NCBI RefSeq assembly: GCF_029625295.1 | Contig: NZ_CP121112.1 | Coordinates: 1,612,001-1,676,000 of the forward strand | Source: Flavobacterium gyeonganense | GTDB lineage: Bacteria > Bacteroidota > Bacteroidia > Flavobacteriales > Flavobacteriaceae | Direction of reading: 5' to 3' | Length of the DNA: 64,000 bases | Shown: in pieces, positions 54,576-64,000 of the stretch | Numbering within the stretch: the stretch's first letter is position 1 | How the letters are laid out: each line of letters opens with the position of its first letter | Notes under the pieces: generated by a model | What the model was told of the DNA's origin: nothing | Databases searched by the model: none | What the model saw: the letters and a program-made list of their open reading frames with translations, nothing else | Translations under genes and position numbers: made by a program

Positions 54576-55139
54576 ATGACTGAAGAAATAGATTTCATAT
54601 TAGAAAGTACTGAGGAATCAATGAATGGCACGATTGCACATTTAGAAAAAGAATTTCTAAATATTCGTGCAGGTAAAGCTTCTCCGGCAATGCTTGGAGG
54701 CGTTTTTGTTGATTATTATGGTGCTGCAACACCGCTTTCCCAGGTATCTAAAATTAGTGTTCCTGATGCAAGAACCATTACCTTGCAACCTTTCGAAAAA
54801 AACATGTTATCAGCAATTGAAAAAGCAATTTTAGTTGCCAATATTGGTTTTAACCCAATGAACAATGGCGATGTTATTATCATCAGTGTTCCGCCTCTTA
54901 CGGAAGAACGCCGTAGAGATTTGGCAAAACAGGCAAAATCTGAGGCTGAAGATGCGAAAATTGGTATCCGTAATTCCCGTAAAGATGCTAATACTGATAT
55001 TAAAAAATTAGAAAAAGAGGGAACTTCTGAAGACATCTGTAAGTCTGCTGAAGAAGAAGTTCAAAACTTAACAAATACATACATCAAAAAGATAGATGAA
55101 TTATTAGCTGTTAAAGAAGCTGAAATCATGAAAGTGTAA
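54576..55139 (+). CDS. frr: Ribosome recycling factor
   Basis: 187 residues. It splits the post-termination ribosome together with EF-G. The conserved RAGKASPAML (about 30-40), DYYGAATPLSQVS, ISVPDARTITLQPFEK and PPLTEERRRDLAKQAK segments are all present, and the length is normal. The 163-bp spacer after pyrH carries TTAGATT/TCTAAAA repeats. A terminator follows. Confidence 0.97.
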   Translation: MTEEIDFILESTEESMNGTIAHLEKEFLNIRAGKASPAMLGGVFVDYYGAATPLSQVSKISVPDARTITLQPFEKNMLSAIEKAILVANIGFNPMNNGDVIIISVPPLTEERRRDLAKQAKSEAEDAKIGIRNSRKDANTDIKKLEKEGTSEDICKSAEEEVQNLTNTYIKKIDELLAVKEAEIMKV

Positions 55140-55158
55140 TGTATTTGACATAAATTTA

Positions 55159-55198
55159 AGAATCCGTTTGGTTAAAATTATACCAGACGGATTTTTTA
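55159..55198 (+). terminator. Intrinsic terminator after frr
   Basis: The stem AATCCGT.TGG with CCA.ACGGATT is followed by T6. Confidence 0.8.
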
Positions 55199-55203
55199 TT
55201 TAT

Positions 55204-55211
55204 TACTTTTG
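55204..55211 (+). promoter_or_regulatory. -7 promoter element TACTTTTG for the DUF5686 gene
   Basis: Perfect TAnnTTTG, 46 bp before the ATG at 55258. Confidence 0.55.
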
Positions 55212-55257
55212 CATACCAAAATAAATTTCCTTTGGTTTCAAAACCACAATACTCTGT

Positions 55258-57752
55258 ATGAAGCTATTCTGTTTGTTTACTTTGTTTTTTACACTTACCC
55301 TACAGGCACAATTTCAAATAAACGGAATTGTAAAAGACTCCGGCAACAAACCGCTTCCGTTTGCTACTATTACCACTTCAGAGAACAATAATACAATTAC
55401 AGACGTTGATGGGAAATTTATACTTTCGACAAATGTAAAAATTACTTCTTTTACAGTTTCTTATATTGGGTTTCAAACAAAAGTCATTCCTGTCCAGGAC
55501 AATAAAAAATTTTATCCGGTTTCTCTGAAACAAAAAACAGACGACCTGAAAGAAGTTATTGTTTCTAATGAAAATCCGGCATTTGCTATTATAAGAAAGG
55601 TAATTGCAAATAAAAGCATCAATAATCCACAGAAAAAACTCAACAGTTTTGAATACAAAACATACAATAAGCTCATTGTTACGGCTAATCCCGATTCTAT
55701 AAATGGGAGGATTGATTCATCTGCTTCTTATAAAGATTTAAAAAAAATAGAATAAATATTGACTCTTCTGATTATAAGTTTAAAGAAGTTATCTCCAAAC
55801 AGCATTTGTTTCAAACCGAAAAAATTTCGCAATATCAATTTGCAAACAAAAAACTCAAAGAAACTATTCTGGGTACCAAAATGGCAGGTTTTAAACAGCC
55901 AGTATACGAAATTATTGCTTTCAATTTACAGTCTATTTCCATTTATGATTCGAAATACGAACTTTTTGAAACCAAATACAATAACCCTGTTTCTGACGAT
56001 GCGCTAAAAGATTACAATTACAAATTACTGGACACAGCAGCCATTAAAGGTCGTAATACTTTTATGATTTATTTTAAGAATAAACAAAAAAGAAAGGCCG
56101 CCGGCTTAGAAGGTGTTTTATACATTGATCAGGAAAATTTTGCCATTGCAAAAGCTGTTATGCGTATAAAAGGAGTACTCGATATTAGCGGAATACACGA
56201 ATTTGAATATGTTCCTCAGGAAAAAATATGGTTTCCTTCAAACACTACTTTCAAAATTGTAAAAGGAAAGAATGATGATGACATTAATATCTTAGGCGGA
56301 ACTATTCAGTTTGACGGAGATTCAGAAGATGCTTTTACGACGCGTAAAAAAAGTGCTTCCGATTTTACTTATGTACTCTCAGAAAGCAACAATTCCGACA
56401 TTCATTATAACACTATTACTCCGATAAAAGATCCTTCTTATTATATCGAAATTAAAGATGATGCAAGTACAAAACCCGAAGAATTCTGGAATGAATACCG
56501 AAAAGAAAACCTTGATCTTAAAAGTCAAAGAACATATCAGTTATTAGATAGTATTTCAATCAATAAAAGAATTGAGAAGCGTTTGTGGCTTGGCCGGAAA
56601 ATCATAAACGGTTATATTCCGATTGGACCGGTTGACCTGGATTTGAAAAAAGTAATTAGTTATAATAATTATGAAGGTTTTCGATTAGGACTGGGCGGAA
56701 TTACCAATGACCGTTTCTCTAAACGCTTCAGGATTGAAGGTTATGGTGCTTATGGAACAAAAGACGGCAACTTCAAATATAACCTGGGTTCAGGTATTTT
56801 AATGGATAAAAACACCAATACCTGGCTAAACGGATCCTATACAGATGATGTCAGGGAGATTGCGAGTACTGTTTTTGCTGTTGATAAACGCGTTTTTAAA
56901 ATTTATGATCCCCGTCCGATCAACATTAGTACTTTTTACCATTACATCAGCTGGAAAACAAATCTGCAGACAAAAATTATTCCGAAAACAGAAGCTGTCT
57001 TTGAATTAGCAAGAACATATGTTGAACCTAAATTTGATTATCTTTTTAATCATAACGGGCAATTGTATTCTCACTATGTCATGACAACTGCAATGGCTTC
57101 TATTGTCTGGGCACCATTTAGTAATTTTATGCAGACACCAACAGGAAGATCCGAAACCGAAAAACGTTTTCCAAGATTTACTTTTCAGTTTACTCAGTCC
57201 CTTCCAAATGTTCTGGATAATGACTTCAGTTTTGCTAAAATAGATTTTAAAACAGAATACGAAAAAAAATATTTAGACGGACAAAAAACCAGCCTTCTAT
57301 TCCAGGGAGGTTACGCTCTTGGTGATGTGCCCATTACACATTTGTACAATACCATGCCTAACAACCTCAACAAAGAAACCGTCATTCAGCGTATTACTTT
57401 TTCAGGAAGAAATAGTTTTGAAACGATGTATTTTAATGAATTTTTCTCTAGCGAATATCTATTTTTCCAGATAAAACATGGCTTTAACAGAGTAAAAATT
57501 TTCAAAAAAGTTCGTCCATCCTTAGTTTTGGTTACGAGAATGGCCTGGGGAAATATGGAAAAACCGGAACAGCATATTGGTCCGGCTTATAAAACTTTGG
57601 ATAAAGGTTTCTTTGAATCCGGGCTTGAATTAAATAAAATCTTTAAAGGCTTTGGTTTAAGCGGATTTTACCGTTATGGTCCAAATCAATTACCAAAAAT
57701 CGAAGACAATATAGCGGTTAAGATTTCTTATGTATTAGATTTAGGATTATAA
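55258..57752 (+). pseudogene. DUF5686/carboxypeptidase-like outer-membrane protein, broken by one-base frameshift
   Basis: Signal peptide to about LQAQF (residue 18), then a CarboxypepD_reg-like domain (about 20-105, INGIVKDSGNKPLPFATITT ... DVDGKF), then a DUF5686 body with a C-terminal barrel ending in YVLDLGL. The frame breaks at an A8 run (55740-55747). A ninth A would read LKKNRINIDSSDYKFKEVIS and restore an 831-residue protein. All else is intact. The function of DUF5686 proteins is unknown (outer membrane). Confidence 0.82.
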
Positions 57753-57771
57753 AAAAATTTAAATCTCAATT

Positions 57772-57822
57772 AAAAAATTCCAAATTCCAATTTTTATATG
57801 AATGGAATTTGGAATTTAAAAT
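57772..57822. terminator. Bidirectional hairpin terminator from period-7 repeats
   Basis: AAATTCCAAATTCC (57775-57788) pairs with GGAATTTGGAATTT (57804-57817). It lies between the convergent DUF5686 and antiporter genes and belongs to the same repeat family as at 35170, 29834 and 42231. Confidence 0.75.
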
Positions 57823-57842
57823 ATTTGGAATTTGTTAAATCT

Positions 57843-60113
57843 TTATGGTTTTAAAATCAAAACCGATGGTGTATTATTCAGCCAGATACTTTGAGATTCG
57901 ATTAGTTTTTTCCAGCTATCTAAACTTATAATCATTAAATTTTGAGTTTCAAGAAATTCTTTTTTAATCGTTCTGTCGTGCATAATCATAATATGGTTTG
58001 GCGCAATTTGTTCGATCGAGCGGATACTTTCCTGCATGTCCCGTCGACTCTTTACTTCACCACTGGCATCGAGAACCGTAATTTGTGAACCATTATTATT
58101 GATTAGTTTCTTGGCATAATCAATCAAAAAAGAATCTTCTTCACTGAAAATCGGCATAAAAATCCGGCCTACTTCTTCTAAATCCTTATCAATAAAAATC
58201 CCTACCGGCATTTTGGTTTTGGAAATAATATGACGCGTTCGTTCATCAAAAGGAGAGTTTTCAAACAAACCTTCTTTCCCGGTAAACTTGTCAATCAACC
58301 GATCAGGGTTTACAATCCTTGATGTAAATCCAAGGATTTTTCCAAGCAAGGTCCCTTCAAAAATAGATTGTCCCAGACCTATCAGCAACAAATCATATTC
58401 TCCCTGATTTGCAGTATCTATAATATCGGTATCAATATCATTTGTTACTTTAAAAACACTTACCATATTCTGGTTCAAACGCTCTGATTCTTCAATTACA
58501 GGAACCAGCATTTTACGTTCATGATCCTTGACATCAAAAGAGTGAATTTCGGTGCTCAGCGACAAGTGCATTGCCGTAACAATTGAATTATCAGTCTGTT
58601 TTTTCACTAAACTATTGGCAATCTGTAAAAGTTTTTTTCCTCGTTCAGGAGTCGCAAACGAGAGCAGGATTTTGTATTTGCTTTTATTCCCAATTTCCTG
58701 AGGAATTATTGTGGGCTTATCCTTAAAAATATAACCAATAAAATCCAGTGCAGGGCCTGTCATAAAAGTAGTCACCAAAGCCATAATGACCATCATCGTA
58801 AAAATCTCAGTAGACAAAACTCCCAGGTCATACCCAATATTTAAAACGACCAGCTCCATTAATCCGCGTGTGTTCATCAAAGCTCCAATAGCTAAGCTGT
58901 CTTTCCAGTTTTGCCCTACAAATTTGGCCGCCAGCGCACTTCCAAAAAATTTACCTGCAACGGCAACGGCAATAATTACTGCTGTAACTTTCCATAAATA
59001 CGGATCGTTAAGCAAACCAATCTGCGTACGTAAACCTGTAAACACAAAGAACAAAGGCAACAAAACGATAATAGATACATCTTCAACTTTTTCGATAAAA
59101 ATATTCCTGAATTTATTATTCTCTGGCATAATGGCTCCTGCTAAAAATGCTCCAAATAAGGCATGGATTCCAATTAATTCTGATGCATAAGAAGAAATCA
59201 GGAGTGTAATAAAAAAAATAGCAACCACAGGTTTATTCAGACTTTCACGGGTCGAATTTAAATCACCCACACGTTTCAGGAACGGACGAACTATTTTCAA
59301 CATGATAATTACATATAAAATTGCCAATCCAATAACATATAATGCACTTGTAAACGATCCTGCTTTTACAATCGCAATTACAACTGCTAGTATACACCAG
59401 GCCGTTATATCATCTGCTGCTGCACAGGTTATGGCAATAGTTCCAAGTTTTGTCTTTTGCATCCCGCGTTCCTGAACGATTCTGGCCAAAACCGGAAAAG
59501 CAGTAATACTCATTGCGATTCCCATGAATAATCCGAAAGAAGAAAATGCTACCCCCTGCGGTGCAAAAGTTCCATAAATAAAATAAGCCAGCGTTAATCC
59601 TAAAGCAAACGGAATCACAATACTGGCGTGACTAATTACCACAGATTCGTGTGCTTTATTTTTTAATACTTTTAAATCCAGTTCCATTCCGATCACGAAC
59701 ATAAAAAGTATCAAACCAATCTGACTTAGAAATTGCAGATTCCCTAAAGATGCTGCCGGAAACAAAGTAGCTGAGAATTCAGGAAAATACATCCCGACCA
59801 AAGAGGGCCCCAAAACAATTCCCGCAATCATTTCTCCTATAACTGATGGTTGCCCAATCTTCCTGAAAATCCAGCCAAACAAACGTGCTGCTAAAATAAT
59901 AGTAACAATTTGAGCCAGTAAAATGGCTAAAGGATGCTGCAGGTTTTCAATCATCGAATGTAAAAAGTCATTCCAGTGATTGCTTTCAATTTTTTTCTGA
60001 ATAATTCCGCGTCCTGCTTCAAGTGAGGCTCCTTTTGAAATCATCCAGTATATCAGAGCGGTAAAACCACCAATAACTGTAACATAGAATAAAGAATTTT
60101 TAATATTATTCAT
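57843..60113 (-). CDS. Kef-type cation:proton antiporter (CPA2) with C-terminal USP-like domains
   Basis: 756 residues. About 12-13 membrane helices span about 10-460, with the antiporter core (GEMIAGIVLGPSLVGMYFP, then CAAADDITAWCILA, where the DD pair corresponds to the ion-binding region). The remaining about 290 residues are soluble and contain USP-like segments (LIGLGQSIFEGTLLGKILGF ... IVNPDRLI) in place of a TrkA-N domain. It is likely a Na+ or K+/H+ antiporter with nucleotide-sensing tails. Confidence 0.92.
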   Translation of the reverse strand: MNNIKNSLFYVTVIGGFTALIYWMISKGASLEAGRGIIQKKIESNHWNDFLHSMIENLQHPLAILLAQIVTIILAARLFGWIFRKIGQPSVIGEMIAGIVLGPSLVGMYFPEFSATLFPAASLGNLQFLSQIGLILFMFVIGMELDLKVLKNKAHESVVISHASIVIPFALGLTLAYFIYGTFAPQGVAFSSFGLFMGIAMSITAFPVLARIVQERGMQKTKLGTIAITCAAADDITAWCILAVVIAIVKAGSFTSALYVIGLAILYVIIMLKIVRPFLKRVGDLNSTRESLNKPVVAIFFITLLISSYASELIGIHALFGAFLAGAIMPENNKFRNIFIEKVEDVSIIVLLPLFFVFTGLRTQIGLLNDPYLWKVTAVIIAVAVAGKFFGSALAAKFVGQNWKDSLAIGALMNTRGLMELVVLNIGYDLGVLSTEIFTMMVIMALVTTFMTGPALDFIGYIFKDKPTIIPQEIGNKSKYKILLSFATPERGKKLLQIANSLVKKQTDNSIVTAMHLSLSTEIHSFDVKDHERKMLVPVIEESERLNQNMVSVFKVTNDIDTDIIDTANQGEYDLLLIGLGQSIFEGTLLGKILGFTSRIVNPDRLIDKFTGKEGLFENSPFDERTRHIISKTKMPVGIFIDKDLEEVGRIFMPIFSEEDSFLIDYAKKLINNNGSQITVLDASGEVKSRRDMQESIRSIEQIAPNHIMIMHDRTIKKEFLETQNLMIISLDSWKKLIESQSIWLNNTPSVLILKP

Positions 60114-60224
60114 AACCCGTATTTTAAATTATGGGGCAAATATCAGTACTGAAAACGGAGTGAAAAAGTAAATTTACAGTTAATTTTTAATCTATGTAAC
60201 AAGCCTGAAAAACTTTGTAATAAG

Positions 60225-60944
60225 TTAGATTTTGACCTTTTTTAAAAAATCGGAACGATAGGTTTCACTCAGCAAAAGTGTAGTATTTTTATTGTTTTCT
60301 TCTAAATGATGCAGCACAATTTCGTTATGATTAAAGAATTTGATTGCTTTTACCGCAACAACTTCTTTTTTATTCACACGACAGAAATCGGCCTCTGGAA
60401 GTTCATTTAAAAGCGTATCAAATTTAACGTTTTTCAGATTCAGAAAACTCCCATCCGTGAGCAATACAGTTTTGTCACGGCTGTCACTTAAAGATGTTTT
60501 GATATACTGAATCTGACTAAAATACAATAAGGTTTTGCCTTTGTCTGTATTTAGCTGAATGAATTTTTTGGCTGTTTCAGGTTTATTGAATCGTTCAAAA
60601 GCTTTTGAGATTGCTTTTTGCAAACGTTCCAGTTTTACAGGTTTTGTAATATAATCTACAGCATCGATGTTAAAAGCATCGGCAGCATAATCTTTATAAG
60701 CTGTACAAAAAATCACGAGTTTATCCTGAATCATTTCAGCCAGATGCAAGCCGTCAATTCCAGGCATTTCGATATCTGAGATTAATAAATCAAATTCGAG
60801 ATCCGGAATTTCGGTCAATAGTTTTTCAGGATTATTAAACGTTTTTACAATTTCTACTTCGGGAATTTGTTCGCAAAGCATTTTCAGATACGTTAATCCC
60901 GGTAACTCATCGTCCAGAAGCAAGCATTTCAGTTTTGTATTCAA
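60225..60944 (-). CDS. LytTR-type response regulator
   Basis: 239 residues. The receiver domain has D11/D12 and phospho-acceptor D57 (LLISDIEMPGIDG). A LytTR DNA-binding domain covers about 140-239 (SQIQYIKTSLSD ... LNELPEADFCRVNKKEVVAVKAIK). Its start overlaps the kinase gene by 38 bp, so it is coupled with it. Confidence 0.94.
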   Translation of the reverse strand: MNTKLKCLLLDDELPGLTYLKMLCEQIPEVEIVKTFNNPEKLLTEIPDLEFDLLISDIEMPGIDGLHLAEMIQDKLVIFCTAYKDYAADAFNIDAVDYITKPVKLERLQKAISKAFERFNKPETAKKFIQLNTDKGKTLLYFSQIQYIKTSLSDSRDKTVLLTDGSFLNLKNVKFDTLLNELPEADFCRVNKKEVVAVKAIKFFNHNEIVLHHLEENNKNTTLLLSETYRSDFLKKVKI

Positions 60945-61668
60945 GTAAGTCTATTTTTAGATGGGCTATATAAATATCGTTTTCTGTAAACCTTTCAAGT
61001 TTAAAATTGTTCTTGTAGATAATTCTTAAACGGTGTTCTAAAGTTGTATTTCCTAAACCGCTTCGTTCCTTTTTCAGGACTTTTTTATCTGAAATTTTAT
61101 TCGAAACTGTCATAAAGAAAGCATTGTCCTTAAACTCAAAAACAACCGAAATAAAGGCATCAGCACTTTGCAGATCAGCATGCTTAAAGGCATTTTCAAT
61201 TAAATCGATCGAAATTAACGGCGCCAGTAAAGGCTGTTCGTATAATTTGTCCTCTTTATTAATGTTAGTTTTGATTTTAAGCTCAAAAAGCGGACTAATT
61301 TTTATTTTATTGATTTCAATCAGGTTTAATGCAAAATCAATTTCTTCCTTGGCAGTAACAAACTTCTTTTTGCTTTCGTATAAAATATAATCCAGCACAT
61401 TGGCCAGTTTATCCAAAGCAAAATAAGTCTGATACGCATGCGACTGAATCGAATTCAGAATGTTCTTAAACAAATGCGGATTCAGTTTTGATTCTAAAGT
61501 TTCTAATTGTAAGTCGTTTACTTTTCTTTCGAGCGCATAAAAACTTTCTTCGGCATTTTCTTTTGCTTTTTTAGACTGCATTAATTGATACACCATAAAA
61601 CCAATGATGACAATCAGCAATAAAATTATGGCTAAAAAAATAAAAGTTATGGTATTGTTGTCCTGCAT
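60907..61668 (-). CDS. LytS-type sensor histidine kinase
   Basis: 253 residues from MQDNNTITF. One membrane helix (about 8-28), then a coiled-coil and a His_kinase (PF06580) domain with H65 in KLNPHLFKNI. The N box is LISIDLIENAFKHA and the G box SGLGNTTLEHRL. There is no sensor domain beyond the helix. The start at 61668 is preferred over 61695 because the latter overlaps the SMR gene. It pairs with the overlapping LytTR regulator. Confidence 0.92.
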   Translation of the reverse strand: MQDNNTITFIFLAIILLLIVIIGFMVYQLMQSKKAKENAEESFYALERKVNDLQLETLESKLNPHLFKNILNSIQSHAYQTYFALDKLANVLDYILYESKKKFVTAKEEIDFALNLIEINKIKISPLFELKIKTNINKEDKLYEQPLLAPLISIDLIENAFKHADLQSADAFISVVFEFKDNAFFMTVSNKISDKKVLKKERSGLGNTTLEHRLRIIYKNNFKLERFTENDIYIAHLKIDLLEYKTEMLASGR

Positions 61669-61678
61669 ATGTTGATTT

Positions 61679-62008
61679 TTAATGACTGGAAACAAACTTC
61701 AGCCCAATTATCGAAGCAATTAAAGTAGAAAGAAAAAATATCCTCCAGAAAGTGGCAGGTTCTTTAAAAATCAAGATCCCGACTAAAACAGTTCCAACGG
61801 CACCAATACCAGTCCAAACTGCATAAGCTGTACCAATTGGCAAAACCTGCGTGGCTTTATAAAGCAGAGTCATACTAATCGAAAGACAGATAAAAAAACC
61901 AATCATCCAATAGGTAGATGTCATTCCGGTTGTTTCTTTGGCTTTGCCCAAACAAGATGCAAAACCTACTTCAAAAAGCCCTGCTATAATTAGCAAAATC
62001 CAATTCAT
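61679..62008 (-). CDS. SMR family exporter, SugE/Gdx-like
   Basis: 109 residues with four membrane helices. The essential E13 is in GLFEVGFA, and the conserved TAYAVWTGIGAVGTVL and GLKFVSSH are those of the SMR family. The SugE/Gdx subtype (guanidinium export) is favoured by comparison with E. coli SugE. No guanidine riboswitch is evident upstream. The start at 62008 is chosen because a -7-like element (CATCTTTG, about 62041-62034) lies within the longer frame. It lies 10 bp upstream of the LytS-type kinase gene. Confidence 0.88.
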   Translation of the reverse strand: MNWILLIIAGLFEVGFASCLGKAKETTGMTSTYWMIGFFICLSISMTLLYKATQVLPIGTAYAVWTGIGAVGTVLVGILIFKEPATFWRIFFLSTLIASIIGLKFVSSH

Positions 62009-62160
62009 TTTTTTCTTCTTTAAAATTATACTACAAAGATGAGAAAAGCCCGCATACAATTCACACCAAAATAGTAATTATCTAAATATTAGGTTTGTTA
62101 ATTAATGTTAACAAATCGCAAAAACAATGTCATTACTAAATGATTTTTAGCACTTTTAAC

Positions 62161-62168
62161 TACATTTG
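62161..62168 (+). promoter_or_regulatory. -7 promoter element TACATTTG for the RND-type gene
   Basis: Perfect TAnnTTTG, 19 bp before the ATG at 62188. Confidence 0.6.
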
Positions 62169-62187
62169 CATCCATTTTACAAATTTT

Positions 62188-64000
62188 ATGAAAAACGCTA
62201 TAAAAGTAGGTTTTTGGGAAAAACTGGCCCGAATCATACTTAAAAACAGAATTATAATTCTAGTTATCCTTGCTGCTTTAACTATTTTCTTTGGTTTTCA
62301 ATGGAGAAATCTTGCGATGACTTATACAGAAGCCAACCTGCTTCCTAAGGATCATATTGCCAATAAAGAATATCAAAAATTCCTGGATAAGTTTGGAGAA
62401 GAAGGAAACCTGGTTGTAATTGGTTTTAAAGATCCTAAATTCTTTACTCCAAAAAATTATGCTGCATGGAATGAATTGATGACAGGCTTAAAAAAATCGA
62501 AAGAAGTTGATTTGGTAGTTTCTTTAAATGATTTAAAAAAACTGGAAAAAGACACTGTTAACGAAAAATTTGTGCTTTCTCCCTTTATCGATCAGAGCAA
62601 AGTTCTGGACCCTGCCTATTTAAAAAGTGTTCAGTACGATTTGTTTCATAATTTACCTTTTTACGAAGGCCTTTTATTCAATAAAGAAAGCGGAAGCGTC
62701 CGTTCTGCAATTTACATCAACAAAAAACTGGTAAACACTGCCGGAAGAAAGACTTTTATCCTTGAAAATTTAGTTCCTAAAATCAACAAATTCGAAAAGA
62801 CTACCGGTATTGACTTGAAAGTTTCCGGAATGCCATATATCAGAACCATCAATGCAGATGATATGAAAGGCGAAATCGGATTGTTTATCGGTGCTTCTCT
62901 ATTGACCGTTTCCCTAATTTTCTTTTTCTTTTTCCGTTCATTCAGAGCTACGTTTATTTCGATTGTTATTTTAATTGTCGGCGTAACCTGGTCATTTGGA
63001 ACACTGGGATTGTTTGGCTATAAAATCACGATTTTAACTGCTATTATTCCGCCGCTGATTATCGTAATCGGAATCACGAACTGTATTTTCCTGATTAATA
63101 AATACCAGCAGGAAATTAAATTGCATAACAATCAGGCAAAAGCATTACAGCGTGTTATTTCAAAAATTGGACATGCTACTTTCATGACTAATTTAACAGC
63201 TGCAATTGGTTTTGCAACTTTGATGATTACAGGAAACGAATTGCTGTTTGAATTCGGATTAGTAACTTCTATCAACGTGCTTTCTGTTTATACGCTGACA
63301 CTTTTTATCGTGCCAATTATTTACAGTTTTATGCCATTGCCTAAAGCGAAACATTTATATCACTTAGATAAAACGTATATTTCGACGCTTTTAAACACCG
63401 TTACAACTATCGTTAAAGGCAAAAAGACAATCGTTTATTGCATTTACGCTGTTCTGTTTCTTGTGAGTTTAAATGGAGTCAGACAAATGAAAGTTTCAGG
63501 AAGTTTAATTGGCGAAATGCCAAAAACAGCTTCTTTCTTTAAGGACATTTTATTTTACGAAAAAGAATTCAACGGGGTTATGCCGTTGGAAATCATGGTT
63601 GACACTAAAAAGAAAAAAGGTGTTATGAAAGCTTCGACGATTCGTAAAATGGATGAACTTCAGAATACTATCTCTGAAATTCCGGAACTGGCAAAACCGG
63701 TTTCTGTAGTGAATCTGGTAAAATATTCTAAACAGGCTTTCTATAATGGAAATCCGGAATATTACCAATTGCCAACTTCACAGGAGCAGACTTTTATTTT
63801 GAGTTATGCTAAAAACGCGACCAAAAACAGTAAAGAGAACTTAATGAAAGCTTACGTTGATTCAACCGGACAATACGCGCGAATCACAACTTTTATGAAA
63901 GATATCGGAACAGATGAAATGGCAAAAGTAGAGGGAAAACTTCGCAAAAAAATTGATGAGATTTTCCCTAAAGACCGTTACGAAGTTACGATTACAGGAA
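62188..64000 (+). CDS. RND/MMPL-type membrane exporter; 3' part outside window
   Basis: At least 604 codons in one open frame, starting MKNAIKVGFWEKLARIILKN. One membrane helix (about 18-40), a large periplasmic loop (about 45-225), then a helix bundle (about 230-390) with VGVTWSFGTLGLFGY ... IIPPLIIVIGITNCIFLINKYQ and NLTAAIGFATLMITGNE, followed by a second helix and periplasmic loop (from about 410). This is the pseudo-repeat architecture of RND/MMPL exporters. Flavobacterial relatives are annotated as RND transporters; the substrate (lipid, hopanoid or drug) is unknown. The other half is beyond the right edge. Confidence 0.93.
   Translation, partial: MKNAIKVGFWEKLARIILKNRIIILVILAALTIFFGFQWRNLAMTYTEANLLPKDHIANKEYQKFLDKFGEEGNLVVIGFKDPKFFTPKNYAAWNELMTGLKKSKEVDLVVSLNDLKKLEKDTVNEKFVLSPFIDQSKVLDPAYLKSVQYDLFHNLPFYEGLLFNKESGSVRSAIYINKKLVNTAGRKTFILENLVPKINKFEKTTGIDLKVSGMPYIRTINADDMKGEIGLFIGASLLTVSLIFFFFFRSFRATFISIVILIVGVTWSFGTLGLFGYKITILTAIIPPLIIVIGITNCIFLINKYQQEIKLHNNQAKALQRVISKIGHATFMTNLTAAIGFATLMITGNELLFEFGLVTSINVLSVYTLTLFIVPIIYSFMPLPKAKHLYHLDKTYISTLLNTVTTIVKGKKTIVYCIYAVLFLVSLNGVRQMKVSGSLIGEMPKTASFFKDILFYEKEFNGVMPLEIMVDTKKKKGVMKASTIRKMDELQNTISEIPELAKPVSVVNLVKYSKQAFYNGNPEYYQLPTSQEQTFILSYAKNATKNSKENLMKAYVDSTGQYARITTFMKDIGTDEMAKVEGKLRKKIDEIFPKDRYEVTITG

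Noticed and set aside
62060..62187. Guanidine riboswitch upstream of the SMR exporter
   Set aside because: The short region lacks recognisable guanidine-I/II/III motifs, and the promoter lies inside the first 40 bp upstream of the start.

Overview
The window is an AT-rich, densely coded stretch of a Bacteroidota chromosome, most likely Flavobacterium or a very close relative. The supports are a T9SS type A sorting tail, TonB-dependent receptors with carboxypeptidase-like N-domains, many Bacteroidota DUF families (DUF3098, DUF4271, DUF4296, DUF5686), and perfect TAnnTTTG -7 promoter elements in front of at least a dozen genes. I see no rRNA, tRNA, CRISPR array, insertion sequence, prophage or plasmid signature. 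This is core chromosome with a few specialised islands.

Layout. 1-2.8 kb: class Ia ribonucleotide reductase (nrdB, then nrdA running off the left edge). 3-11 kb: a Cys-rich DUF3109 protein, a MarC membrane protein, a small FAD protein, a minus-strand operon (HupE-like, dCMP deaminase, S41 protease, NTF2-like, lipoprotein), a TerB protein and class I FBPase. 11-19 kb: GNAT, aspartate kinase, DUF5808, a 1143-residue outer-membrane protein, a Lys/Ala-rich secreted protein and a glycosyltransferase. 19-27.4 kb: an apparent phosphate-acquisition island with an OprO/P-type porin, PhoR-like kinase, PhoB-like regulator, TonB-dependent receptor, beta-helix lipoprotein and a tiny T9SS-tail protein. 27.4-36.7 kb: housekeeping genes (LuxE-like, tyrS, epimerase, DUF4296, pyrC, GT2, DUF4271, hemD, Lrp, YugP). 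36.8-42 kb: a NarL-type two-component pair with a likely target lipoprotein, then an ECF sigma operon. 42-45.5 kb: an unusually long leuS. 45.7-48.9 kb: a probable molybdenum-linked island (ModE-type HTH, TonB receptor, Mo-pterin-domain lipoprotein). 49-58 kb: ftsX, DUF3098, uppP, truB, pyrH, frr and a DUF5686 protein. 58-64 kb: a Kef-type antiporter, a LytS/LytTR pair, an SMR exporter and an RND-type exporter running off the right edge.

Most notable signals. (1) The three promoters of the phosphate island (porin, TonB receptor, lipoprotein) each carry three TAAC/TAAT/TTAC tetramers at exactly 11-bp spacing just upstream of the -7 region. This is the geometry used by PhoB/OmpR-family regulators, and a PhoB/PhoR-like pair lies in the middle of the island. 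(2) A perfect 7-2-7 palindrome, the geometry used by NarL-family regulators, lies between a NarL-type system and a divergent lipoprotein gene. (3) Three dyads lie between a ModE-type regulator and a TonB receptor. (4) LeuS carries a large extra insertion and a second one that is built from a period-7 repeat resembling intergenic DNA. (5) A 25-codon ORF lies in front of its own terminator. Four genes (S41 protease, T9SS-tail protein, ftsX, DUF5686) are each broken by what looks like one missing base, each explainable in an A or T run. That pattern favours homopolymer sequencing error over four real pseudogenes.
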